Counted from the first letter of the stretch, positions 33,885 to 44,834 are shown. The stretch: 64,000 bases of DNA from Halictus rubicundus (GCF_050948215.1 NC_135163.1:2480001-2544000), one strand, 5' to 3'. Notes: generated by a model from the sequence alone, not told the origin. Translations and numbers: made by a program.

Positions 33885-35922
33885 CACTGATTTCTCTATT
33901 TATGTCGCACGAGGCCTGTACGATAATCGTCGCGGAAATATCCCCACTTCCACGAGGTGTACCGGGTCTGGGACAATTATAGGCTAGATATTTGGGACAT
34001 TTATCGAGTAGGGACTGTGGTACGTGGAGCATCGGCACACAATGGGGCATTTATTTACAGCTCTCCAATATCGTGTCAGACTTGCTCCGACGACTTTAAA
34101 ATTGACTAAATCTGAGATAAATACAGTAATTTCTCTATATTTGTCGCCGAGGCCTGGACGATAAACGTCGCGGAATTATCCCCACTACCGCGGGGTGTAC
34201 CCGGTCTGGGACAATTATAGGCTAGTTATTGTTCCGGGACAATTATAGGCTAGATATTTGGGACATTTATCGAGTAGAGACTGTAGTACGTGGAGCATCG
34301 GCACACAATGGGGCATTTATTTACAGCTCTCCAATATCGTGTCAGACTTGCTCCGACGACTTTAAAATTGACTAAATCTGAGATAAATACAGTAATTTCT
34401 CTATATTTGTCGCCAAGGCCTGGACGATAAACGTCGCGGAATTATCCCCACTACCGCGGGGTGTACCCGGTCTGGGACAATTATAGGCTAGTTATTGTTC
34501 CGGGACAATTATAGGCTAGATGTTTGGGACATTTATGGAGTAGAGACTGTAGTACGTGGAGCATCGGCACACAATGGGGCATTTATTTACAGCTCTCCAA
34601 TATCGTGTCAGACTTGCTCCGACGACTTTAAAATTGACTAAATCTGAGATAAATACAGTAATTTCTCTATATTTGTCGCCAAGGCCTGGACGATAAACGT
34701 CGCGGAATGATCCCCACTACCGCGGGGTGTACCCGGTCTGGGACAATTATAGGCTAGTTATTGTTCCGGGACAATTATAGGCTAGATATTTGGGACATTT
34801 ATGGAGTAGAGACTGTAGTACGTGGAGCATCGGCACACAATGGGGCATTTATTTACAGCTCTCCAATATCGTGTCAGACTTGCTCCGACGACTTTAAAAT
34901 TGACTAAATCTGAGATAAATACAGTAATTTCTCTATATTTGTCGCCAAGGCCTGGACGATAAACGTCGCGGAATGATCCCCACTACCGCGGGGTGTACCC
35001 GGTCTGGGACAATTATAGGCTAGTTATTGTTCCGGGACAATTATAGGCTAGATATTTGGGACATTTATGGAGTAGAGACTGTAGTACGTGGAGCATCGGC
35101 ACACAATGGGGCATTTATTTACAGCTCTCCAATATCGTGTCAGACTTGCTCCGACGACTTTAAAATTGACTAAATCTGAGATAAATACAGTAATTTCTCT
35201 ATATTTGTCGCCAAGGCCTGGACGATAAACGTCGCGGAATGATCCCCACTACCGCGGGGTGTACCCGGTCTGGGACAATTATAGGCTAGTTATTGTTCCG
35301 GGACAATTATAGGCTAGATATTTGGGACATTTATGGAGTAGAGACTGTAGTACGTGGAGCATCGGCACACAATGGGGCATTTATTTACAGCTCTCCAATA
35401 TCGTGTCAGACTTGCTCCGACGACTTTAAAATTTACTAAATCTGAGATAAATACAGTAATTTCTCTATATTTGTCGCCAAGGCCTGGACGATAAACGTCG
35501 CGGAATGATCCCCACTACCGCGGGGTGTACCCGGTCTGGGACAATTATAGGCTAGTTATTGTTCCGGGACAATTATAGGCTAGATATTTGGGACATTTAT
35601 CGAGTAGAGACTGTAGTACGTGGAGCATCGGCACACAATGGGGCATTTATTTACAGCTCTCCAATATCGTGTCAGACTTGCTCCGACGACTTTAAAATTG
35701 ACTAAATCTGAGATAAATACAGTAATTTCTCTATATTTGTCGCCAAGACCTGGACGATAAACGTCGCGGAATTATCCCCACTGCCGCAGGGTAGGGGCCA
35801 CGAAGCTCGAGAGGCCTCGGACGCCAAGGAGTGTAAACATAACATGGCTCGGATATGTCTCCTGGACGATACATGACGCTGGCAAGACCCATGTTGGTGA
35901 CATATATCGAGAACTCGCTGTA
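33885..35922 (+). repeat. Satellite array, 266-bp unit derived from A/B MITE
   Basis: CAGTAATTTCTCTATATTTG recurs at 34124, 34390, 34656, 34922, 35188, 35454 and 35720, each exactly 266 bp apart. Each unit is an element with an A-type left end and a B-type right end (about 174 bp), plus about 92 bp of non-element DNA that starts GTACGTGGAGCATCGGCAC. The first unit (33885-34123) lacks a 28-bp internal duplication of GGGACAATTATAGGCTAG. The last segment (35720-35922) is a plain family A copy. Units differ by only a few bases. Confidence 0.95.
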
Positions 35923-36855
35923 CTTTTACTTCCTTCACCCTCCTCTGCATTAGCGTCTTCACGCCATCGTGAATATGAGAAATAACATAACTGCACCTAG
36001 CAGCTAGCAACTGGTTTACCCTTTGCGGAATGAATAAAAGTTTCTTATTTGTCAAGCGAAAATTGAGATTTACAGTGGACACAAAATAGTTTGCGAATAT
36101 GTACTTCAATCATTGCCGAACACGACGGCAAGTTTTTCGGTCGTTAATTGCATACTTTGTTCGCGGCCGCTTTTTCGTACGTTAATTGTCTACTTTGTTC
36201 GCGGCCGCCTTTTCGTACGTTAATTGTCTACTTTGTTCGCGACCACTTTTTCGGAGCCACCCGGCCCACGGTGCAATCGAACAACTTTCGAGCAAGAGGT
36301 GATTCGCCTTTTTCGGGAACCGTCGGACACGCGCGCCCGTTCCCGATTCTCTTACCAGCCACGAACTCTCTGGTAGGCCACCTCCCACTCCTCCTCCCTC
36401 CCGAGGCACTCTAATCGCAAATTCGAGACGTCTCGCACTTTCGCTCGATCCGTTCGCGTTCCTTGTTTCCGTCTCTTTTGCGTTTCTTTGCTCTTGGGAC
36501 AACGCGCGCACCCACCGCACACGTTCGATTTCGGGAATGCGCGGACGACTGCGAAGCATACAGATTCGAGCGGCCATCTGTCGTTCGGCGACGCGCGACG
36601 TCGCACAGCGTTCGGGACAATGCTGAAAAGTCCAATTTTTCGGAGTGCGAAGTCTATGAAAATGGTTCTTATTTTGTACAATTTGTACTGAACCTAGGAC
36701 TTTGTTGCTAAAACTGAAGCGTAAAATTATGAAATATCCTTTTACGAAATGTTACGTTTCTGCGATAATCGACCGTTTTGAGGACTTTTTTGAAGGAGGC
36801 GATAACCGAAAAAGGAGGAATTGGTCTGCTGCGCTCGTCAGCTTCTTCTTCCTCA
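35923..36855. other. No gene recognised
   Basis: Contains a 38-bp minisatellite (listed separately) and a CpG-rich part at 36260-36620 with overlapping frames of up to 131 codons, none with a motif. Confidence 0.4.
36141..36254. repeat. 38-bp minisatellite, three units
   Basis: GTTAATTG recurs at 36143, 36181 and 36219. Each unit has TACTTTGTTCGCG followed by GCCGC-type sequence. Two units contain GCGGCCGC; the third is mutated. Confidence 0.85.
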
Positions 36856-37065
36856 GGACCAATGCCGCCATATAAGCGGCATGATACTTTTACTTGCTGG
36901 GTCCAATGCCGCGTATATGGCGGCAAAAAAAAAAGAAAAAGAATATAAATATTTTCCTTTCTATACTTGATATAAAAAATGTCGGGTCCACAGTTTCTCT
37001 TCGTATGAAAAATAGTTTGAACCTGGTGGGAAGTAAACTTGAAATACACTTCCGGACCGTTAGGG
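36856..37065 (+). mobile_element. TTAA MITE (tip CCCTTAACGGACC), left tip lost
   Basis: GGACCAATGCCGCCATATAA at the left and CTTCCGGACCGTTAGGG at the right match 59651-59883. The expected left outer bases and TTAA are missing. On the right TTAA has become CTAA (37066-37069). Confidence 0.7.
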
Positions 37066-37143
37066 CTAATAGATATGGCGAGAGCCTCGTGGTGGAATCT
37101 ATGGTGGTCACCTTACCAGTATGCCTGACTTAAATAATTAGTT

Positions 37144-37296
37144 CAGTAATTTCTCCATATATGTCGCGAAGACCTAGATGACAAATGTCGCGGAATTCTC
37201 CCCGCTACGAAGCTCGAGAGGCCTCGGACGGCCAGGAGTGTAAACATAACGCGGGTATGTCTCCTGGACGATACCAAGACCGGTGTTGTCGACGTA
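37144..37296 (+). mobile_element. Left part of an A MITE, split by Tc1
   Basis: CAGTAATTTCTCCATATATG at the left continues through the A interior to GTTGTCGACGTA, where the Tc1 element begins. The remainder lies at 38970-38989. Confidence 0.82.
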
Positions 37297-38969
37297 CAGT
37301 ACACTCCCATAAATATTCGGACACTAGGTATAACTAACTTTATGATTTAATAATTCGTTTGTTGATAAAGCAATCGCCCTGGAAATTGTTTCTAGCAATA
37401 AAACATTTATTAAGGATGATAAACATATATAATTTATTTGAAAAATATATATACGTTTCATAATAAACATTATTAAACGAAATAATGGACCATTTGTGGC
37501 TCACAAAAATATTCGGACACGTATTATATTTCTCTGGCAATCGCCTTCTGGGGACGCGATATTCCAAGAACGGGAAAACGTTTGTTTACAAACAGAATCT
37601 CGTGGACCATTAGATGTCCATGCCACCTCACTACTGTCAGTAGTAAACGTGAATTCGTTCAAAATGGGTCGCAAAGGAAAGAATACGAGTTTCGATGTGC
37701 GACAGCTTGTAATTTTTCATCGAGAAAAAGGAAAAACCTATCGCGAAATTAGTGCGATGCTTCGTATAAGTAAGAGTACTGCTGCATATATCTGTCGACG
37801 ATTTTATATTGAGAATCGCATTGATTCTATTCCGCAAACTGGAAGACCAAGTCTCTTATGTACGAGGGAGAAAAGCAAAATTATTCGGAAAGTGAAAAAA
37901 AATCCGCCCTTAAGTGCTCCAAAACTAGTTAGTGAGCTATTAGGAGGAAGCTCCAAAAATGTTTCAGCCGAAACAGTTCGGAGAGTGCTGAGGCAAGCTG
38001 GTTACAATGGAAGAGTAGCTAGAAAGAAACCATTTATCAACGAAAAGAATATTGATAAACGAAAAACCCTTGCAAGAGAGCTAATTTCTAAGGATGAGAC
38101 ATGGTGGAAGGATGTCATATTTGCTGATGAAAGCAAATTCAATCTGTACAATTCCGACGGAAGAACTATGGTGTGGCGGAAAGCGAATAAAGAGTTTAAT
38201 TTTGAAAATACAAGAGGTACAGTGAAACACGGCGGAGGCAGCGTAATGGTCTGGGGTTGCATTTCGTCATATGGAGTCGGTAACCTAGTTTTTATTGACG
38301 GTATCATGGACAAAAATCATTATTTAAATATACTCAAAAATAATTGAATTCAAAGTGCTGAAAAAATGGGGCTTAATAATACTTTTAAGTTTTACCAAGA
38401 CAACGACCCCAAGCACAAGTCACGTATTGTGCAAGAATTTTTATTATACCGCTGCCCCAAAATTCTTCATTCGCCGCCCTAATCACCGGACCTTAATCCT
38501 ATCGAGAATTTATGGGATGAATTGGATAGAAAAATTCGAAAAACCCCAATTACATCGATAGCTAAATTAAAACAAAGACTTGCAACTGATTGTGAGTGGT
38601 CGAATATAACTGTTGAATATTTAAAAAAAATTACAAACAGTATGCCAAACAGATTAAGACATGTTCTTAAACAAAATGGTTATGCCACGAAGCATTAAAC
38701 AAATTTTGTAATGCTAAATTACATTATCTAAATTGAAAAATTAATATTGTCCGAATATTTTTGTGAGCCAAAAATGGTACATTATTTCTTTTACTAATTT
38801 TTATTATGGAATTTATGTACATTTTTCAAATAAATTATTTATGTTTATCAACATTAATAGATCTTTTATTGCTAGAAACAATTCCCGGTACGATTGCTTT
38901 ATTAACAAAGGAATTATCAAGTCGTAAAGGTAGTTATAGCTGGTGTCCGAATATTTTTGGGAGTCACTG
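37297..38969 (+). mobile_element. Tc1-family element, complete structure
   Basis: It is 1673 bp, flanked by TA at 37295-37296 and 38970-38971. The left tip is CAGTACACTCCCATAAATATT and the right tip, inverted, CAGTGACTCCCAAAAATATT. The ends form long imperfect inverted repeats of about 200 bp. The binding-site core AATATTCGGAC occurs at the tip and again near 37508-37518 on the left, and mirrored on the right. This two-site arrangement is known for IR/DR-type Tc1 elements. The encoded transposase has two stops. Structurally it could be moved in trans. Confidence 0.92.
37664..38698 (+). pseudogene. Tc1-type DD34E transposase with two stops
   Basis: The frame begins MGRKGKN at 37664 and runs 345 codons to TAA at 38696-38698. 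It is two codons longer than the other copy because of a 6-bp insertion near 38588. The helix-turn-helix (KTYREISAMLRISKSTAAY) and GRPS hook are intact. The first aspartate sits in VIFADESKFNL, and the second in FYQDNDPKHKS. The third residue, Glu, is in SPDLNPIENLWDEL, 34 residues after the second. A TGA at 38345-38347 interrupts LKNN-IQSAE, and a TAA at 38480-38482 precedes SPDLNP. All three catalytic residues survive, so the damage is by stop codons only. The upstream frame from 37496 is 5' untranslated element sequence. Confidence 0.93.
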
Positions 38970-38989
38970 TATATCGAGAACTCACTGTA
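38970..38989 (+). mobile_element. Right tip of the A MITE split by Tc1
   Basis: TATATCGAGAACTCACTGTA is the family A right end, continuing the A copy that breaks off at 37296. Confidence 0.78.
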
Positions 38990-40056
38990 TCGGTTACCGA
39001 ATTGTTTTCACGAAGATTGTCGACGTTACATTTGGCCTCCGCGATGAACGCTAATCCCGTCTGGCGTCTCGTCTTCCCCTGCTGGTGTACTCGAGCGAGC
39101 ATCCTGGGAGAGTAAGTAGCTCGATCTCGCCCAAGGGTAGGATTCTCCCCTTGTCTCGCGTTTATTCTTATTTCTGTGGAAGTTGCGCGACACAGTTGAC
39201 CGAAGGGGAAGAGCGAGCTAGGTAGAGGGAGGGAGAGGGTAGGTAGGAGAGGGGGATGAACGTTCCCTAGACTGTCGGCGATCGATCGCCGACAGGGAAA
39301 TCCAGCCGGGCTCTCTCTCCCCGAAGCAGAAAGGGTGCTGTGCACATGCGTGTCGCGTGTCGAGATGTTTGCACGTGCGTCAAGAGCCGACGATGTCACG
39401 TTGACCTAGTTGACGGTGCTGCGAGCCCTCTCGGGGACGATTTTGCACGGTGCTCTCCCGCGGCCGTGCTACCAGCGCACGTGCATTCCCGCTCGCGATG
39501 CACGAGGCCCCCCGATACGTAGCCCACGATCCCGAACCACCATTGCCGTCAATCGCCGGCTAAAAATACTCTCTCGCGGTCCTGTTTTCCGCCAAGCCCA
39601 AGTTTGTTGATCCGACCGGATCGTTCGTCGACTCCATTGACGCAGCTCTGCGACGAGAAACCCGGACGAGGATCCACCGAGAGCTTTCTTCGCCGGGGCC
39701 AGATACCTCGAGCGTTGATCCGCCATAAAAGCTCCACGTTTAATTGCGACTTCCAATGGGAGTTCGGCAACCCGGACATCTCGATCCCCCGAAACGCCGC
39801 GATCCCGAAGAAAGATTCCGGGAAGATTTTTAACGCTTTCCGTACGGAGCAGACATCTTTGGACTCGAACGATGAATGGAAAGAACGCGATTAGGTTCTT
39901 AGTAGACTTTGGGGATACGCGCGCTAATTGGCACTGAACTGATTAGCTTTTCCGGAGCGAGAAACATCGAATGCGGCAGTCGTCAGAGTTAATAATTATT
40001 TTACTAAATTATATGCTACCGGTGAACTCGAACACATCTTTTTTGGTAGATTTTCG
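38990..40056. other. CpG-rich, no gene recognised
   Basis: Frames of 60-160 codons overlap on both strands (longest 38917-39399 minus, beginning in AT-rich DNA). No motif or repeated structure is visible. Confidence 0.4.
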
Positions 40057-40060
40057 TTGA

Positions 40061-40486
40061 CCCGTTTGCATCATAAGGAAATATGAAGAGAAGGCCTTTA
40101 TCACCAAACTTTTTTTTTCGAAGCTATTTTAACTGCAAAACAAAACATTTCTTCCGACCTAGAATATTTCCATTCTATATATTCTTCTTTCATGTTATAC
40201 ATACAAGAATGGTGCAGTTTACTTGTACAATACTGAAATGTTCAGTAACTTATCAAGTACAAACAAATGTAATAATGTAAACAATATTTTGAATAATGAT
40301 ACAGCAATTTTTAGTGGTGCCTTACAGTCACCATTCGAGTGCTAAGGGTTAAGTACAAAAATGACTGCAAGTAAAAGAACTTCATATTTCAGCATTATAA
40401 GAAAAAATAAATTGAGCGTGTATATGCGCTCCGGTGATAGTGACCGGGAAAATTGAGCGTATATATACGCTAATGATGCAAATGGG
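40061..40486. mobile_element. TTAA MITE (tip CCCATTTGCATCAT) hosting another MITE
   Basis: TTGA at 40057-40060 and TTAA at 40487-40490 flank it. The tips are CCCGTTTGCATCATAAGG and CCCATTTGCATCATTAGC. The dyad GAGCGTATATATACGCT lies inside the right tip. The interior contains the element at 40119-40348. Confidence 0.75.
40119..40348. mobile_element. TTAA MITE (CCCTTTGCACTCG family), left tip lost
   Basis: CGAAGCTATTTTAACTGC matches the inside of the 6017 copy and the right tip is CCCTTAGCACTCG followed by TTAA at 40349-40352. About nine outer bases of the left end are replaced by a T run. Confidence 0.8.
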
Positions 40487-40490
40487 TTAA

Positions 40491-40860
40491 TATCTCGAAA
40501 TTTAATAATGATCCGCCGTTGAAATTTCGTATTTAGGGTTCTTTCTTCCCTCCATGTCGCTTCTCAAAATCCCAAATCATAAAGTGTGGGTCACACCGCA
40601 CTATAGCCGACTATGGCTGGGGATTTTCTGCATTATCATTAGAAAATTAAATAGGTCAGATGTAGAACTGGAAAGAGATTGAATTTAAGCATATTGTTAC
40701 ATTATTTTCGATTTTTCTAGATGATTGAAAGAGAAAATATATTTTCATTTAATTTTAGGTAAAACAGATCTGGTACCTTTGCAATGAAATAAAAACTATT
40801 GTGCACAGACGGATACAACTTGCTATGAGACCTAGTTTGTTCGTCCATGAAACTCGTCAC
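40491..40860. other. AT-rich spacer, nothing recognised
   Basis: A weak match to the hAT MITE left tip (GGATTTTCTGCATTATCA) occurs near 40611. Nothing else is supported. Confidence 0.4.
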
Positions 40861-41253
40861 TGGACTGCGGATTTTATGCATTTATTACAAAATGGACAGG
40901 CGTATTTTAAAACAGTAAAAACATTAGAAAAATTTTAAAATGCTGTTACATTCTTTCAACCTATTGAACGTATTAACACATTCGCGACCGTTGACGTGAA
41001 TTCACGTCATTTTAAATTCTATTCTTGATTGCCGCTGACGTGAATCTGACGTTTTATTTTAAACAACACATAATTGCAACATTGATATTTCAAAATAAAT
41101 TTTATCATTTTTATCCTTGCTTTAGCGATACTCAGTATTAGAAACGGAAAAATGTGTCGGTCGCGAATATGTTAAGAAAGAAAAAAAAATTACTAATTCA
41201 CTTCAGCCTGTTGCAATTCAGGTAGAAAATTTTGCATAAAGATCCTCAGTCTA
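40861..41253. mobile_element. hAT-type MITE with a TTAA MITE inside
   Basis: The left tip is TGGACTGCGGATTTTATGCA and the right tip ends CCTCAGTCTA. Flanks CTCGTCAC (40853-40860) and CTCATCGC (41254-41261) agree in 6 of 8 positions, both differences being transitions, so they are a likely aged 8-bp duplication. Confidence 0.85.
40977..41171. mobile_element. TTAA MITE (tip CACATTCGCGACCG) nested in hAT MITE
   Basis: TTAA lies at 40973-40976 and 41172-41175. The tips are CACATTCGCGACCG and CATATTCGCGACCG. The dyad TGACGTGAATTCACGTCA lies inside the left tip. Confidence 0.85.
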
Positions 41254-41261
41254 CTCATCGC

Positions 41262-42178
41262 CTATTTCCATCTTTCTCAATTTTTTCCGATGGAATTGAC
41301 ACTAAATTGAATCGATCAAAATTGCACGAGACCGTTATCCCCGATTCGGACAGAACGATCGATCAGCGCGCGATCTCCATTCGCGAAGGAAAATTGCACG
41401 GCAGAATCGGCGGTGCAACCGTGCAGCAAGAAGCTGCAGCAGGCGACCGGATAACCGTTTCAAGGTGAATTTACCGAAGACTGGCCAGAGTATTTGCGGA
41501 TTCGCATGTCGGGGGCGGGGGCACGCGTGGCGTTCGCCAGTTTGTTTAGGTTGACAAGCGCGCGCGAGCGCGAATTCGCGTTTCACTATGCTGCTTCGGC
41601 CATCGTGCGCGTCCGACTCCGACGATCGCGAATTCCTGGCCGGGGACTCCGAGAAAGTGGGTAGATCACGAATTTTGGGAGGCGACTCGATTCGTTAACA
41701 TTAATTTATCGGCGATGTTTGCCCGGCGGCTTTCCCTCTCGATTTCTCCTTATGCTTTTTTAAGTATAACGCGACAATGTATAAATATATTATCGGTGAA
41801 AGGATCCGCAGGTATTCGGCCCCGTTGAGATAATCGGCCGAATATCCTCCTTTCTCGGGGCACGAGATAACGGCCGCGCCGCTCGCTTTCGTTCACGACT
41901 CGTGCGATCGTTTCCATCTTGGAGCCACGTGCATCGGTCCGGGTCAAACGTGCACCTTCGTTTTTAATCGATTATTGATTTATTACAGGAGGGAGTGTAC
42001 AAATTGCTTGTTGTTCCACGCACGAATCTGCAGATGCTGTTTTAATGAACGTTCGGAAATAATTGAGCTCCGTGCAACGGAAAACAGTCAAATTAGAAAG
42101 CCAAATATTTAATAGTAATTTTTGTTAACCGGTGAATCAGTTTTCCAACATAGATTTGAGAATAAATTCTGGATATTC
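41262..42178. other. CpG-rich, no gene recognised
   Basis: Short overlapping frames only. The 83-codon minus-strand frame at 41335-41586 is Arg/Pro-rich with no motif. Confidence 0.4.
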
Positions 42179-42396
42179 GGATTATGCGATTATTTCTGAG
42201 AAGAGTGCGAGGGTTAAGGGAGTCTCCTGGCTATTTTTTAGGTCCTGTATGGACATTTTTATAAATAAATCGGACGACCGTTTTGTATCGATGGTTTGCA
42301 TACATAGTTTCTATTATTTGGGCTATGCAATATAATTTTTTGAAATTTAAATACCTAAAATTGTAGGAGTTATAGTCCCCAGAAGAGAAAATACAT
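42179..42396 (+). repeat. Dispersed repeat, about 215 bp, copy 1
   Basis: Alignable with 46021-46217 in the same orientation, for example ATTATTTGGGCTATGCAA and TTGTAGGAGTTATAGT. Type is unknown and no TIR is visible. Confidence 0.75.
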
Positions 42397-42627
42397 ACCA
42401 AAATAATGGACATGCTGTAATAAAAGCGAAAGGCGGGGGGACACAAATTATTAATATCTGTCTACTTAATATACAGGGTGGTCCTTTCAAGTAAGGCCAC
42501 CTAAACATCTCTTCAGATTATTGTGATGCAAAAAATATTTGTTACGTAATGTGCATGGTGTGAATGGACCAGATATCGGACAAAAATGTTTTTACGTACG
42601 TACTTCAGTGGTTGATAAAAACGATTG
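42397..42627. other. Spacer with a CAGGGTGG tip-like motif
   Basis: TACAGGGTGGTCC at about 42473 resembles a Tc1/mariner-type tip (compare the right tip of 60629-60963). No partner end was found. Confidence 0.35.
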
Positions 42628-42631
42628 TTAA

Positions 42632-42857
42632 CACTAATCGTACCGAGATACAAAAGTAACAGGTTGCCCTAGAAAAATGACAAGATTTAATTTATTTCGA
42701 CTCTGCGCGGTTGTCATTGTAATGTGCGCACTACCGAAGATATTTATTGAATCATTGCTTACGAAAGCATCTGTATAATTTCAAAAATTGTCAAATAAAA
42801 GATCTAGAACATTTGAGGTTTCTAGGTCATTTGACCGGTGCTGGTACGTTTAGCTGG
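42632..42857. mobile_element. TTAA MITE (CACTARACCTACC-related)
   Basis: TTAA lies at 42628-42631 and 42858-42861. The tips contain CACTAATCGTACC and CTAAACGTACC. A GGTCATTTGACCGG dyad lies near the right end. Confidence 0.7.
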
Positions 42858-42861
42858 TTAA

Positions 42862-43654
42862 ATCAGGTGTTCTGGTCTTTTAATTCTACCGCGAGCTGTA
42901 TGGAAAATTCTGAGCGGCCCTAACTTTTTGCGGCAAGGGACCGTATTTGTTCCATCGGTGTTAGCACCGCGTAAAACCAACCGTGCGTCAGACTGAATGT
43001 CAAGTCCGGCTCGACACGGGATCGAGAACGGTTGATGCAACCGAAAGGCGAGCGTGCAACTTTGCAGATTCGACGACGGGATTCCGAGGAAACGATCGAG
43101 CGCGTCGATGCTCGCGTGGATCGTAACTCGGGGAACGATACACGTGGGAAAAACGTTTGAGCAGGAGCAAAAGCGGTTCGCCTCCGCGGATCGAAGTCGA
43201 GGAGCGGACTCGATCGGGGAATGCCGTTGGATCGGCCGCGAGGGGAGGTTGGCTGGCTTTATTGCGCTCCCTTGCCCCATTTCGGCGGGAATCTCGTTTC
43301 GGTCTCCGATATCCGAGGGAAGGGAAAAATCCGGCCGCGACTACCGGGAAATTCATGCTCTATACCCCTCTGCTCTCCGGGCTCCTATCTAGGCCAATGC
43401 ACTCGAAATCTCTCTTGATTCGCGCGGCTGCGATGCATCGAAAATCGGGTGCATTATACCCCCGCGCGCCGCGCCCGGGGACACCGAAACAGAAACGGAA
43501 GAAACGCGGCGTCGGATAGTCAGAGCTGGTGTTCCTGATTTCTCAACGTTTTTCATTTCTCGAGAAACGAGAAATAAGACTATATTTCTCGAGAATTTTT
43601 GATAAGATGAAAAAATATTGGGAAACTCTTACCAAATTTTTATAAAGTGAAACA
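42862..43654. other. CpG-rich, no gene recognised
   Basis: Five overlapping frames of 65-140 codons at 42858-43519 on both strands, none with a motif. GAGAAACGAGAAATA near 43560 forms part of a small inverted TTTCTCGAGAA cluster. Confidence 0.4.
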
Positions 43655-44334
43655 TTACGCTTTTGTTTCGAAATGACTTCTTAAGAAGCATAATAAATTC
43701 TTTTTTTTTTGTAACAGAATCTGTAGCCGTAGAAAAATTTCTTTCATTTTGTGTGGATGTTGGCTTTATCGTATACAGAACATCCAAAAGCTGAAGATTG
43801 GGTGTCCTTTTTCCAGTGGACTAAAAAATTTGGAATTCCTTTGTTAAAGTCCGGAATTTATTTTCTTCTGCCGCTAAACTCTTGACACTAAATTCTTGAA
43901 GGCTGTCTGCAATTTCTAATTCTAACTGTTTTTCACTATTTTCATAAGAATCATTGTTATATTTTCCAAAAAGTCTGCTTAGAATTTGTTTTGCCATTTT
44001 ATACAATCTGCCTTGGATGTTAAATAAAAAAATGTATCTTTTGAATCTTTTTGCAGAGATTCTGGATTATGCAGATATTTTATAAGGGATACAACAATCT
44101 TGTCTCGTCTTTTAGATATTTCTTCTGTAATAACAACAAGAAACTCATTACTCAATTCAGTATTCAGTTTTTCTAAAGTTTTAAATAAGAATTTAAGAGA
44201 ATTTAAGAATTTATATGTTATAAAATAAACGAGATTCATAAGAATTTTCCTAGATTTAAATTTCTCGAGAAGGAACACTAGTCGGAGCCAGTCGACAGGA
44301 AAAGGGGCCGAAAGAAAATGGAGTCTCCACAAAA
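43655..44334 (-). pseudogene. hAT-type transposase, decayed C-terminal part
   Basis: On the minus strand the part from about 44300 to 43979 encodes FKSRKILMNLVYF...NTELSNEFL...KRRDKIVVSLIKYL. After a frameshift near 44000 the text continues to a stop after FQIF. It then reads RTPNLQLLDVLYTIKPTSTQ and NERNFSTATDSVTKKK, and after a second shift in a run of ten A's, NLLCFLRSHFETKA and TAA (complement of 43655-43657). The order hydrophobic helix, PTS, ERxFS, then LCFLRxxF matches the C-terminal dimerisation domain of hAT transposases. About 20 residues normally between FSxA and LCFLR are missing. No catalytic region is confidently seen. It is non-functional. The hAT MITE fragment at 44335 lies immediately upstream. 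Confidence 0.75.
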
Positions 44335-44425
44335 TAGACTGCGGATCGCATCCATTTGTAACAAAAATAACTAATGTGAAATATAAAACAGTAAACGCAG
44401 AAGAATCTAAAATGTTATCATAATT
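44335..44425 (+). mobile_element. hAT-type MITE, left-end fragment
   Basis: The tip TAGACTGCGGATCGCATCCA and the internal AAAACAGTAAACGCAGAAGA-like stretch match the 29584 element read inward. The right half is missing. Confidence 0.7.
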
Positions 44426-44830
44426 CAGGGTGTCCTCTAAAAATATATACACAGTTCGAATGATTATATCTTCAGTTTTTATTCTGCTGCACAAGATTGA
44501 ACGGGGTAGAAAACATTGGAAGCTCGGTGATTGATGAACCACGTACTCCAGCAAAGAAACACACCTAATCGTGTGAGCGTAAATCACATGTAACCCCAGA
44601 ATGTGCGGAAATAACGACGCCAATTGGAAATAAACAAAAATACAACAAAACTGCTTTACGTTTCAGAGAAGCAGAACGAGTGAAATGTGAGAGTCATATG
44701 TAGCATTGAAATTATTAATCGATGCAAGATTAGGATGTCCGCCGTCCAAGGGTTAGCGTCTCCGCAGTTTCGCGTCCCACCACTTCATTTCGATCGGAAC
44801 TGCGGAGAAGCTAGTTCAGTCGCAGTTCAG
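44426..44830. other. No gene recognised
   Basis: A CAGGGTGTCC tip-like motif at about 44427 has no visible partner. The minus-strand frame that runs through here into the hAT remnant is probably chance upstream of 44334. Confidence 0.35.
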
Positions 44831-44834
44831 TTGA

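Noticed and set aside
33885..35922. CRISPR-like regular repeats
   Set aside because: Units are 266 bp, contiguous and contain transposon ends. There are no short repeats with unique spacers and the DNA is eukaryotic.
43979..44623. 214-codon minus-strand frame as one protein
   Set aside because: Only the part below 44334 is consistent with the hAT relic. The upstream part crosses the hAT MITE fragment and is probably chance.
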